This document shows, in pieces, positions 1 to 6,549 of a DNA stretch of 64,000 nucleotides. How positions within the stretch are numbered: position 1 is the stretch's first letter; each line of letters opens with the position of its first letter. The notes beneath the pieces were generated by a model. The model did not search any database. It was not told where the DNA came from and worked only from the letters and a program-made list of their open reading frames with translations. The position numbers were made by a program, and so were the translations under genes. The stretch is from Lactococcus garvieae (GTDB taxonomy: Bacteria > Bacillota > Bacilli > Lactobacillales > Streptococcaceae): the NCBI RefSeq assembly GCF_016027715.1, contig NZ_CP065691.1, positions 839,954 through 903,953 on the forward strand, in the 5' to 3' direction.

Positions 1-2
1 CA

Positions 3-527
3 ACCTTTTATGGAGCTTATAAAAGCAGCACGGGAGAGAAATTAATAATCACTCCAAATAATATCGAATATTATTCTAATGAAGAAAAAGATGTGGGGCC
101 AGTTATCATTAATGAAAGCACCTTTAAGTCTAAAACAGATACTCCACCTTTCACACAAATCTATCAATTCAACAAAGGACAAGTTGAAATAAATTTCAAT
201 GAAGCGGCGAGCAAGATTGAAGAAATACGCATCACTGATAGCAGTGCTGCCCCTACTACTTTTACATTTGCTGCGCGGTTAGATACTCGTAATTTTACTG
301 AGGAAACGGCTCTTAACTATCTAAAATCTTATTTTGCCGACCCTGATATACTTTACGGAGCGCAAAAACAAGACAATTCAGTTATCATTGATATCCATAT
401 TAAAAAATGGGTTGAAAATGGTGGTAGTGGTACCGCTGGTATATATCAAGTTCTGCCTGATGGCACTTTTTATCTCGTTCACTATGATGCTACTACGAAT
501 ACATATATACCATATAATTACAACTAG
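3..527 (+). CDS. C-terminal part of an unrecognised protein (start lies before the window)
   Basis: The reading frame is open from the first complete codon of the window, so the gene begins upstream; a GTG at 93 is only an internal codon. The visible 174 residues begin TFYGAYKSSTGEKL and end TYIPYNYN. They are polar, with no membrane segment and no catalytic motif that I recognise. The 'YGAYKSSTGEKLIIT' style resembles small beta-rich extracellular or lipoprotein domains of streptococci, but this is only an impression. A hairpin terminator follows 35 bases after the stop. The neighbouring gene on the other strand is a lipoprotein. Function unknown. Confidence 0.7.
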   Translation, partial: TFYGAYKSSTGEKLIITPNNIEYYSNEEKDVGPVIINESTFKSKTDTPPFTQIYQFNKGQVEINFNEAASKIEEIRITDSSAAPTTFTFAARLDTRNFTEETALNYLKSYFADPDILYGAQKQDNSVIIDIHIKKWVENGGSGTAGIYQVLPDGTFYLVHYDATTNTYIPYNYN

Positions 528-562
528 GCAGTCTACCTCCAAGTTTGTAGTCTTTAGCTGAT

Positions 563-592
563 AAAAAAATCACATATTGTATGTGATTTTTT
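563..592. terminator. Intrinsic terminator, probably bidirectional
   Basis: AAAAAATCACAT pairs with ATGTGATTTTTT around a short ATTGT loop. It has T-runs on both strands and lies between the convergent partial gene and the lipoprotein gene. Confidence 0.85.
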
Positions 593-648
593 CTTTTATA
601 TATGGAAAATTAGTTTCTATAAAAGTAATCAGCAGCAGGGCTATTAAA

Positions 649-1230
649 TCACCCTTGGACCAAAAGCAATCTTGGTTTAGAAGTATCAGACTGATCACCG
701 TATTTATTTAACTCTCCAATTTTTAGCATCTCTATTGCTGCTCCAGAACGTGCAACACCCGTTGCTTTTCTTATACTTAAGTATTTCTGAGTCCCATCGG
801 CAGAATCGATCGTGATTGCGTGTGGCTCTTCGTTAATACTTGCACTTTTATCTGAATTGATTACTAGTATATTTCCATTACCAGCTTTCCAAGTACCAAC
901 TAATGTGGTAAAATCACCATTTAAAATAGCTTCTTCATCAAGATCCAACTGTTGGGAATCTGTACTCGTTTCTTGCGACGTTTCAGATGAAGTATCGGAC
1001 TGTTGTTCTACTTGCTGTATATCTGTACTCGACTCCTGCGGAGTTTCAGATGAAGATTTGGACTGTTGTTTCACATCTTGTGCTGGCTTTTGCGATTCTT
1101 TTTCCGATTTCTTGCTAATTTCTTCTTTTTTAGGCACGGAAGTATTAGACTTTTGATTTTTTTCTGATGAACATGCTATGAGTGTTAAAGAAGCTAAAGC
1201 GACAATAGATAGTAATGTAATTTTTTTCAT
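649..1230 (-). CDS. Lipoprotein with Ser/Gln-rich repeat linker and DUF6287-like domain
   Basis: I chose the ATG at 1230 (MKKITLL) because AAGGAG lies 8 bases upstream; a longer frame to 1278 lacks a ribosome site. Residues 1-20 are a signal peptide ending in the lipobox LIAC, so the protein should be lipidated and tethered outside the membrane. Residues 25-95 are a low-complexity linker with two imperfect copies of a unit reading roughly QSxTSSETxQExSTDxQQ. The last 95 residues (GDFTTLVGTWKAGNGN up to KPRLLLVQG) resemble the DUF6287 domain of streptococcal and lactococcal lipoproteins. Biochemical role unknown. The internal repeats could vary in number between strains. Confidence 0.8.
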   Translation of the reverse strand: MKKITLLSIVALASLTLIACSSEKNQKSNTSVPKKEEISKKSEKESQKPAQDVKQQSKSSSETPQESSTDIQQVEQQSDTSSETSQETSTDSQQLDLDEEAILNGDFTTLVGTWKAGNGNILVINSDKSASINEEPHAITIDSADGTQKYLSIRKATGVARSGAAIEMLKIGELNKYGDQSDTSKPRLLLVQG

Positions 1231-1557
1231 AATTAAACTCCTTATCTTTATTTTATTACAATATAAATCAAAGCACAAACGACCACCTTCACATAATGAT
1301 AGTTTTAACCTATAATCTCAAAAACAACATTTCAAGAAGCTCAATGTTATAATCGGTATAGGCAGATTTCAAATAATATAATTAATACATCTCAAGAAGC
1401 TACCTTTCTGCCTAGGTAGCTTTTTTGTGTGAAATTATCAGTTGTTTTGATGGTTTCCATTCTCCTCTAAACTATTTTATGTCGCTTATCAGTTTATTTA
1501 TTAATATTACTTAGATATAATATAAACAGATAAATTAAAATCATTAAGGAAAACTGT
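1231..1557. other. Intergenic region with a candidate small-RNA unit
   Basis: This stretch separates the divergent lipoprotein and XRE genes. It contains the direct repeat TCAAGAAGCT (1332-1341 and 1392-1401), an extended -10 box and a terminator, described separately. I see no protein-coding frame with a ribosome site. Confidence 0.6.
1345..1427 (+). ncRNA. Candidate short RNA: extended -10 promoter to intrinsic terminator
   Basis: TGTTATAAT at 1345-1353 is a perfect extended -10 element; there is no good -35 box. About 45 bases after the predicted start, AAGCTACCT (1397-1405) pairs perfectly with AGGTAGCTT (1414-1422), followed by TTTTTT. The predicted RNA of about 67 bases (1360-1426) has no start codon with a ribosome site. 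It could be an orphan regulatory RNA or the relic of a lost gene in this accessory strip. Confidence 0.4.
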
Positions 1558-1773
1558 ATGGAATTATTTAATAATCACGTGAAATTACTTCGCATGGAAC
1601 AAGCTATAACGCAAAAGCAAGCAGCAAAAGAATTCGGAGTTACCGAAGCGACATGGCAAAGGTACGAATCCAATCGATTACCTTCAATTCGTAATTGTAT
1701 AGCTCTAGCAGATTATTTTGATGTCTCTCTTGACTACCTTCTTGGTCGCTCTGAGCATAGGTCGATTTTATAA
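1558..1773 (+). CDS. Small XRE-family helix-turn-helix regulator
   Basis: The 71-residue protein is almost entirely one Cro/C1-type HTH domain (residues 5-62). ITQKQAAKEFGVTEATWQRYESNRLPS is the helix-turn-helix and SLDYLLGRSE the usual end. AAGGA lies 10 bases before the ATG. Such single-domain proteins act as DNA-binding repressors or switch proteins in prophages, integrative elements and toxin-antitoxin loci. No partner gene overlaps it, and a terminator follows directly, so it is probably monocistronic. The 19-bp palindrome at 1892-1910 downstream is a possible but unproven operator. Nearby recombinase debris fits an element remnant. Confidence 0.85.
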   Translation: MELFNNHVKLLRMEQAITQKQAAKEFGVTEATWQRYESNRLPSIRNCIALADYFDVSLDYLLGRSEHRSIL

Positions 1774-1811
1774 TTTTAGGAGAGTATGTAAATTAGCGAT
1801 AGGTTTTTGTG

Positions 1812-1836
1812 AATACTCCTTAGGGAGTGTTTTTTG
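1812..1836 (+). terminator. Intrinsic terminator after the XRE gene
   Basis: ACTCC and GGAGT form a short stem around TTAG, followed by a T-rich run (GTTTTTTG). Confidence 0.7.
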
Positions 1837-2157
1837 TTTTTATTCAAAGATGGAAGAGGGAAATTTCAATACTTTATATTATTAATGGAAATTATAGGAA
1901 GTTCCTATAACAAAATATATAAAGAATACAATGAAGCTTAATAAGTTTATCTCATAAAGTTTAGAAGATATATAACGAAAATTACAATATGTACACTTTT
2001 TAATTTCAGTAATTTATTTAAACAAAGTCAACCGCTAAAAGCTCCCATAAATATTTGAAAGTTATGTCACTTGTTTATATAATTATATTGGTGAAAATTT
2101 TCACTAAATAAAAAAGACGTGCGCTAATCACGATAAAAGGGTAAGGAGAAAATTTTA
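1837..2157. other. AT-rich intergenic region, no gene seen
   Basis: The 320 bases between the XRE gene and the membrane-protein gene are very AT-rich, with stops in all frames. They contain the perfect palindrome at 1892-1910 and a second one, TGAAAATTTTCA, near 2093-2104, about 55 bases before the next gene's start, where a regulator could bind. Confidence 0.6.
1892..1910. repeat. Perfect 19-bp palindrome
   Basis: TTATAGGAA-G-TTCCTATAA has perfect 9-base arms. It lacks a T-run, so it does not look like a terminator, and reads more like a dimeric protein-binding site or a recombination-related inverted repeat. Confidence 0.5.
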
Positions 2158-2736
2158 ATGGAAAACAAAGAAAAGAAAGCGATAGCCATCATTGCACTTA
2201 TTATTGGTATTTTAGCTTTATTATTATCTTGGGTGCCTATCGTCAATAACTTTGCTGCTGTTTTAGCTGTTCTTGCAATTATTTTAGGAGTTATTGCAAT
2301 TATTATAAATCGTAAAAACAAAAAGACTTTAAGTATTGTTGGTACTGTCATTTCAATATTAGCAATGGTAATTGTTTTAGCAACACAATCAATGTACTCT
2401 AAGTCAATAGATGATGCAAGTAAAGCTGTAGACACTGCTATATCTAGTTCTCAAAAAAAAGCTGAGGATAGCTTTCTGTGGAGTAAAACAGAATATGATT
2501 CTTTATTAGTTGGGGATACTGTTACTGGTGTTGGTGGAACAAATTATAATACATTAGAACAAAAATTTGGTAAACCTGCTAATTCATCTGAGTCTACTTC
2601 GGGAGATTATACAACCAAATATGTAACATGGGATAATATGGGAGCAGAAAATTATAAATCAGTTAGTTTAAATTTTGTGAAACAAGCTGATAATTCTTGG
2701 TTACTTTCTAATAAATCACAATCTGGCTTAGGATAA
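2158..2736 (+). CDS. Membrane protein: DUF4190-like triple-TM N-terminus with a DUF3862/BLIP-like tail
   Basis: The start is set by AAGGAG 9 bases before the ATG. Residues 8-27, 30-50 and 57-77 are three hydrophobic segments in the 'GILALLLSWVPI..ILGVIAIII' style of DUF4190 proteins. The rest (about 80-192) is polar and probably extracellular. It contains DTVTGVGGTNYNTLEQKFGKP and KYVTW, which resembles the small beta-domain of DUF3862/BLIP-like streptococcal lipoproteins. That domain often occurs in stress-induced or host-element proteins, but no enzyme activity is implied. The recombinase remnant begins 36 bases after the stop, and no terminator lies between them. Confidence 0.75.
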   Translation: MENKEKKAIAIIALIIGILALLLSWVPIVNNFAAVLAVLAIILGVIAIIINRKNKKTLSIVGTVISILAMVIVLATQSMYSKSIDDASKAVDTAISSSQKKAEDSFLWSKTEYDSLLVGDTVTGVGGTNYNTLEQKFGKPANSSESTSGDYTTKYVTWDNMGAENYKSVSLNFVKQADNSWLLSNKSQSGLG

Positions 2737-2772
2737 AATAAAAAATCCGTACTAAACTTTGGCGAGTACCAG

Positions 2773-2949
2773 GACGGATTTAGACATACTCATGCAAGTT
2801 TGTTATTTGAATCAGGTATGAGTTTAAAACAGGTTCAATATAGATTAGGACATTCTGACTTAAAAACTACTATGAACATCTACACTCATATTACAAAATT
2901 TGCAAAAGACAATATCGGACAACAATTTTCAGATTATATTGATTTTTAA
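2773..2949 (+). pseudogene. C-terminal remnant of a tyrosine recombinase (phage-type integrase)
   Basis: The fragment reads DGFRHTHASLLFESG, then LGHSDLKTTMNIYTH, and ends SDYIDF. These carry the catalytic R-H-x-x-H box, the LGH box and the Tyr nucleophile of the integrase family. The N-terminal three quarters of a normal integrase of about 380 residues are missing, and no start codon or ribosome site is present, so it is a decayed gene. It ends 148 bases from the 3' end of ssrA, a common attachment site for such integrases, so it is probably what remains of an element once integrated there. Confidence 0.85.
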
Positions 2950-2975
2950 CCAGCAGAATTCTACTGGTTTTTTAT
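2949..2975 (+). terminator. Intrinsic terminator after the integrase remnant
   Basis: ACCAGCAGAATTCTACTGGT is a near-perfect inverted repeat followed by a long T-run. It survives from the original gene. Confidence 0.8.
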
Positions 2976-3034
2976 TTTTTCCCCTCTTTTTCTCCCTCCC
3001 TTTCACCAACCTTCACAGAACTTCATCCTTCACT

Positions 3035-3066
3035 AAAAAAAAAACCGCTCAACAGAGCGGTTTTTT
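3035..3066 (-). terminator. Intrinsic terminator of ssrA
   Basis: ACCGCTC-AACA-GAGCGGT has an A-run on one side and a T-run on the other, so it can stop transcription in both directions. It sits 31 bases beyond the mature tmRNA 3' end. Confidence 0.85.
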
Positions 3067-3096
3067 AGTCTATAAGAATCTATATAGACTGGTCAA

Positions 3097-3450
3097 TGGA
3101 GGCGAGGGGAGTTGAACCCCTGTCCAGACACCTTGCTACATCAACGTCTACAACCATAGGACTTTCTCTAGTTTAACAAATTTCCAAAGCCAGTCTCAAA
3201 CAGCAGAAATTTGCGGTGCTTTAGAATCTCTTTTTTTATGTAAAGCCACCATAAAAACGTATCCGACTAAGGTTTAGAGCTTCAGGTCGCCATCGGCGAA
3301 CGATCGTCAGCTACGCAAGCTGGGGTTTAGGCAGCGAGTGCGTAAGATGTGTTATTTTTAGCAGTTATATTTATCTGCGATGGATTTAGGTGACATCACC
3401 ACCAGTTGCAGTTCATGCGCGACAATGCCTGTCGAATCCGTAACGCCCCC
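3097..3450 (-). ncRNA. ssrA: Transfer-messenger RNA (tmRNA)
   Basis: The 5' end reads GGGGGCGTTACGGATTCGAC and the 3' end carries the T-arm GGGGTTCAACTCCCC, ending CTCCA; together these form the tRNA-like domain. The tag frame at 3362-3327 reads AKNNTSYALAA followed by TAA. tmRNA, with SmpB, rescues stalled ribosomes and adds a degradation tag. The length of 354 bases is normal for Firmicutes. The tag is the one I know from streptococci; as I recall, L. lactis encodes AKNNTQTYAMAA, which argues against L. lactis itself. The encoded CCA end is the classic integration site used by the neighbouring integrase type. Confidence 0.97.
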
Positions 3451-3495
3451 GTTACGGTGGAATTACTTCCAGATATCAATTATAGCACAAATTCT

Positions 3496-4245
3496 CTAAT
3501 ATTTCACACGCAGCGGTCTTACTAAAATAGCCAAAATCGAAAGTCCAATCACTGCAAAACAAAGTCCAACGGTGACAAAGTTTACTTGTTCTGCTGCATT
3601 TAAAACATCAATAGGCGAGAGTAAACTTAGAGGGAGCCACTGAGAAATATTACTGAGGGTTTGAACGATAGAACTTACAACCGACAACACTATTACAGAA
3701 ACCAATGCCAGAAATGCCTTTCTCGTCCAAACCGCAACCGCACTCCCCAGGATAACTAGAGTAAGTAAGGCCAGCGTTTGGAGCAGACTTGCAGAAATCA
3801 CTCTACCAAGCTCTATATTCGAAAAGAAAACCCAGGTCACATAAGCTGCGCAAAGAACTCCTATAAAATTACTGACGACTGTCACAAAAAATGCAAGAAT
3901 CAATTTAGGAAGCCACAATATGAAAGCATTGTGAGATACAGTTGAATAATAAAGGCCTAAAGAGCTTTCTTTTTTGAGTTTAAAAGTATCAGCGACAAAG
4001 TAAACAAGAACAAATAAGCCAATCTGAGAGATGTTGCTAAAATAGGATTCCATCAATGCTTTCCAGTTTGGATCTGGCATGAGAATAGTCGTGCCTTCAG
4101 TTCCACCAAATGCGCTTATAAATTCCTTCATATAATAAATCAGAACAGGTGAAGTAATACCAAAAAAAGCAAAAAGAAAGAGTAGAATTCCTAAACGGCC
4201 GTTGCGCCACCACATTTTTGTTTCGAGAAGAATTAATCGTTTCAT
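3496..4245 (-). CDS. ABC-2 type transporter permease
   Basis: The 249-residue protein has about six hydrophobic segments, beginning near residues 17-38 and ending about 225-243, the usual shape of ABC-2 permeases. Its start overlaps the stop of the ATPase gene by 4 bases, so the two are translationally coupled and should form one exporter. TQSM-like extracellular or peptidase domains are absent. The substrate is unknown; similar pairs with a small PLDc_N-like membrane protein are often linked to bacteriocin self-protection or bacitracin-type resistance, but nothing here decides that. The gene ends 45 bases before the ssrA 5' end on the same strand. Confidence 0.85.
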   Translation of the reverse strand: MKRLILLETKMWWRNGRLGILLFLFAFFGITSPVLIYYMKEFISAFGGTEGTTILMPDPNWKALMESYFSNISQIGLFVLVYFVADTFKLKKESSLGLYYSTVSHNAFILWLPKLILAFFVTVVSNFIGVLCAAYVTWVFFSNIELGRVISASLLQTLALLTLVILGSAVAVWTRKAFLALVSVIVLSVVSSIVQTLSNISQWLPLSLLSPIDVLNAAEQVNFVTVGLCFAVIGLSILAILVRPLRVKY

Positions 4246-5129
4246 TGTTCTCCTCCTGTAATTATCCGTTCAAAAGCCATTTCTAAACTGTTACTCGTTG
4301 CGCGATATGTACTGATCTTATCACCAATATCTGGAAAAATTTGCAAAAGCTTTTCAGAATAATCACTTTTAATCATCAATTTTCCTGTTATCTCAGGATA
4401 AAACTCAATATCATTAACTTGCAGAATGTCCATTACCTCTTGTTTGAAGCTCTCACTTTTGATTTCCAACTCCGCAAATTCATCCATTTTACTGTTTTCA
4501 ATAAACTGATGAAGTCCCCCCTCAAATAACAGTTCTCCACGGTTTAAAATAAGAAGACGATCAGCAATATTTTCTATATCCGCTAGTAAGTGGCTGGAAA
4601 CAACTACAGTTTTTTCCTGTGCTACGGATGTAATCAATTGAAGAATCTCAATCCGACCGATAGGGTCTAATGCACTGGTTGGTTCATCAAGAAATATCAA
4701 AACAGGATCAAGCAAGAGGGCAATAGCGATACCTAAGCGCTGCTTCATTCCTCGTGAGTAACCTCCCACTCTTTTGTGAGGATAATCGGCTAGTCCGACT
4801 TTCTCAAGGGTAGCTTCGATAAGCTGCAAATCTTCTACTTTCTCGTTCAAAGCACAGCTTTGTTGCAGAACCTCTGTTGCCGTAAGATAAGCGGGAAATT
4901 CTGGTGTGTCGGGGCAGTAAGCCAGCGCTTGGTTAGCTAACTTTATTTGCCCTTGATTAGCTTTATGTTGTCCAAGAATAGCATGAATCAAAGTCGTTTT
5001 TCCTGCACCGTTCGGTCCAATTAATCCGATAATTCCTGCATCTGCTTCGATTGAACACGTGACATTTTTTAAGGCTTCAAAATTTCCAAAAGAAACAGTT
5101 AAGTTTTCTATTTCGATAATTTTACTCAT
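4242..5129 (-). CDS. ABC transporter ATP-binding protein
   Basis: I place the start at the ATG at 5129 (MSKIIEIENLTVSFG), because GGAAGGG lies just upstream and the frame before it overlaps the small upstream gene. Walker A is GPNGAGKTT (about residues 33-41), the signature is the variant GGYSRGMKQR, and Walker B is LIFLDEP, followed by the H-loop VVSSH. The C-terminal 80 residues form the extension typical of ABC-2 exporters. It hydrolyses ATP to drive the permease encoded immediately downstream. The start overlaps the stop of the preceding small membrane-protein gene by 8 bases, so all three form one operon. Confidence 0.92.
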   Translation of the reverse strand: MSKIIEIENLTVSFGNFEALKNVTCSIEADAGIIGLIGPNGAGKTTLIHAILGQHKANQGQIKLANQALAYCPDTPEFPAYLTATEVLQQSCALNEKVEDLQLIEATLEKVGLADYPHKRVGGYSRGMKQRLGIAIALLLDPVLIFLDEPTSALDPIGRIEILQLITSVAQEKTVVVSSHLLADIENIADRLLILNRGELLFEGGLHQFIENSKMDEFAELEIKSESFKQEVMDILQVNDIEFYPEITGKLMIKSDYSEKLLQIFPDIGDKISTYRATSNSLEMAFERIITGGEQ

Positions 5130-5310
5130 TCGTATCCCTTCCAAAGATAAAGTAGAATATTCCTCCCAAAGGGACAGAGACAATACAAATAATTGCCCAT
5201 GCCCATTTTGGTAAATACTTGACTTGTGGTATTTTCGCAAGGCTATAAACACACATACCTAAATAAATTAAACCCAAAAAAGACAGCGGGATAATAATAC
5301 GAATATCCAT
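5122..5310 (-). CDS. Small PLDc_N-like membrane protein
   Basis: The ATG at 5310 has GAGGAG 8 bases upstream and gives a 62-residue protein; an ATG at 5325 lacks a ribosome site. It has two transmembrane segments (about residues 4-24 and 36-55). The motif LPKWAWAIICIVSVPLGGI, then FGRD, is typical of the phospholipase D/nuclease N-terminal (PLDc_N) membrane module. The module has no catalytic residues. Its stop overlaps the ATPase start, so it belongs to the transporter operon and may be an accessory or immunity-like component. Confidence 0.8.
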   Translation of the reverse strand: MDIRIIIPLSFLGLIYLGMCVYSLAKIPQVKYLPKWAWAIICIVSVPLGGIFYFIFGRDTNE

Positions 5311-5333
5311 TTTAATTCTCCTCAAATATTTCT

Positions 5334-5669
5334 TTAAAATTCATCTTCATCAATTTTTTGAATTTCACGTAAAAGGTTGGTTAAGTGTGTATCTGAAGCA
5401 TATTCTGCCAGCAAGCTATCAATCAATTGATTGCGCACCACATAGTTTGAAAAAAGATGTAGTTTTTCTTCGTAGCCCTCCAATACTTTTTCAGTCCTCT
5501 TGATATTATCATATACTGCCTGACGACTAACGTTAAACTCTTCAGCAATCTCTGCCAAACTATAATTATCTGCATAATAAAGTTCAATATAATTCATCTG
5601 TTTATCTGTCAAAAGAGTGGCGTAAAACTCAAAAAGTGTGTTCATACGATTGGTTTTTTCGATTTCCAT
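5334..5669 (-). CDS. ylxM: YlxM/UPF0122 family DNA-binding protein
   Basis: The 111 residues match the YlxM family throughout: the N-terminal [21 protein letters not shown] and the sigma-70 region 4-like helix-turn-helix [22 protein letters not shown]. In most Firmicutes the gene sits directly before ffh and is thought to modulate signal-recognition-particle expression or function. Here no ffh is present. It instead stands 23 bases before the small membrane protein and transporter genes on the same strand, probably heading that transcript. The start follows AGGA by 5 bases. Identity is firm; the role in this context is not known. Confidence 0.88.
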   Translation of the reverse strand: MEIEKTNRMNTLFEFYATLLTDKQMNYIELYYADNYSLAEIAEEFNVSRQAVYDNIKRTEKVLEGYEEKLHLFSNYVVRNQLIDSLLAEYASDTHLTNLLREIQKIDEDEF

Positions 5670-5810
5670 AAATTCCTAAATATTCTAAGAAAGCTGCTCT
5701 TCTACAAGTCAGTTTCCAAATTTTTTTCAAAACATAATTGTCCGTTTTCCTTTATAATTTTATCATATTTATTGCTTTAATCATAAGGACACCTTTCCAG
5801 ATTTTAGGCT

Positions 5811-5838
5811 TTGTTTTCCGCTAAAAGCTTGTTATAAT
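5811..5838 (+). promoter_or_regulatory. Promoter of the two-component system; predicted leaderless start
   Basis: TTGTTT (5811-5816), a 16-base spacer and a perfect TATAAT (5833-5838). The ATG begins 7 bases after the -10 box, so transcription should begin at or one base before the start codon. Confidence 0.65.
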
Positions 5839-5844
5839 AGAGGA

Positions 5845-6549
5845 ATGAAAAAGATTCTAATTGCGGATGATGATCGTTCGATTTTAACCTTACTTTCTTA
5901 CAACTTTAGACAGAGTGACTTTGAGGTTACAACGGTAAGTGATGGAAAGCAAGCCTTGGATAAAGCTAAGAAAAATCATTACGATTTAATCTTGCTAGAT
6001 TTGATGATGCCTAAACTTTCTGGTATTGAGGTTACAGAGATTCTGCGTAAAAAGCAGAACTTTACACCAATTTTGATATTGACAGCACGTGACGATGAGG
6101 AGATGAAACTGACAGGGTTGAATTCAGGTTCTGATGAATACTTGGATAAAGCCACTCCCATGAAGGAAATTATTGTGCGTGTGAATGCCCTCATCCGCCG
6201 TCATCAACATTATAATCAAACCTTAGAAAGTGAAAAATCCCTAGAAAAACCAGGGGTCAAGTTTGATAGACTCGAACTTGATTTCACCAAAAAGATTTGT
6301 ATATTTGACGGCCAGCCACTAGATTTGACCAAACGCGAATTTGAAATTTTAGAACTTTTGATTGAACGTTCAGGTGATGTTATTTCACGTGAAGAATTAC
6401 TCCAGCATTTCTGGGGTATCTCGTCTGCTGCGGAAACACGTACGATAGACGTTTTAATCAGTAAAATTCGTAAAAAATTAGACAACCAATTTATAAAAAC
6501 AAAACGAGGGTTTGGGTACTACTTCTCTGATGAAAAAAATAAAGCTTAA
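5845..6549 (+). CDS. OmpR/PhoB-family response regulator
   Basis: The receiver domain (residues 1-118) has the acidic pair DDD at 8-10, the phospho-acceptor Asp in LLLDLMMP (about residue 51), a conserved Thr in LTA, and Lys in YLDKATPM. The usual K-P after the lysine is K-A here. The C-terminal winged helix (about 135-230) ends in RTIDVLISKIRKKL and RGFGYYF, typical of OmpR-type DNA binding. The histidine kinase gene overlaps its end by 20 bases. The AGAGGA before the ATG abuts it and lies upstream of the predicted start site, so the mRNA is probably leaderless. Its regulon is unknown; I could not assign it to a named lactococcal pair. Confidence 0.93.
   Translation: MKKILIADDDRSILTLLSYNFRQSDFEVTTVSDGKQALDKAKKNHYDLILLDLMMPKLSGIEVTEILRKKQNFTPILILTARDDEEMKLTGLNSGSDEYLDKATPMKEIIVRVNALIRRHQHYNQTLESEKSLEKPGVKFDRLELDFTKKICIFDGQPLDLTKREFEILELLIERSGDVISREELLQHFWGISSAAETRTIDVLISKIRKKLDNQFIKTKRGFGYYFSDEKNKA

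Noticed and set aside
812-1156. Plus-strand Cys/Ser-rich frame opposite the lipoprotein gene
   Set aside because: It mirrors the Ser/Gln repeat linker of the lipoprotein; no ribosome site.
1897-1910. FLP recombinase target-like sequence (GAAGTTCCTATA)
   Set aside because: Resemblance to the yeast site covers only one half and is chance in an AT-rich palindrome; no FLP-type gene could be involved.
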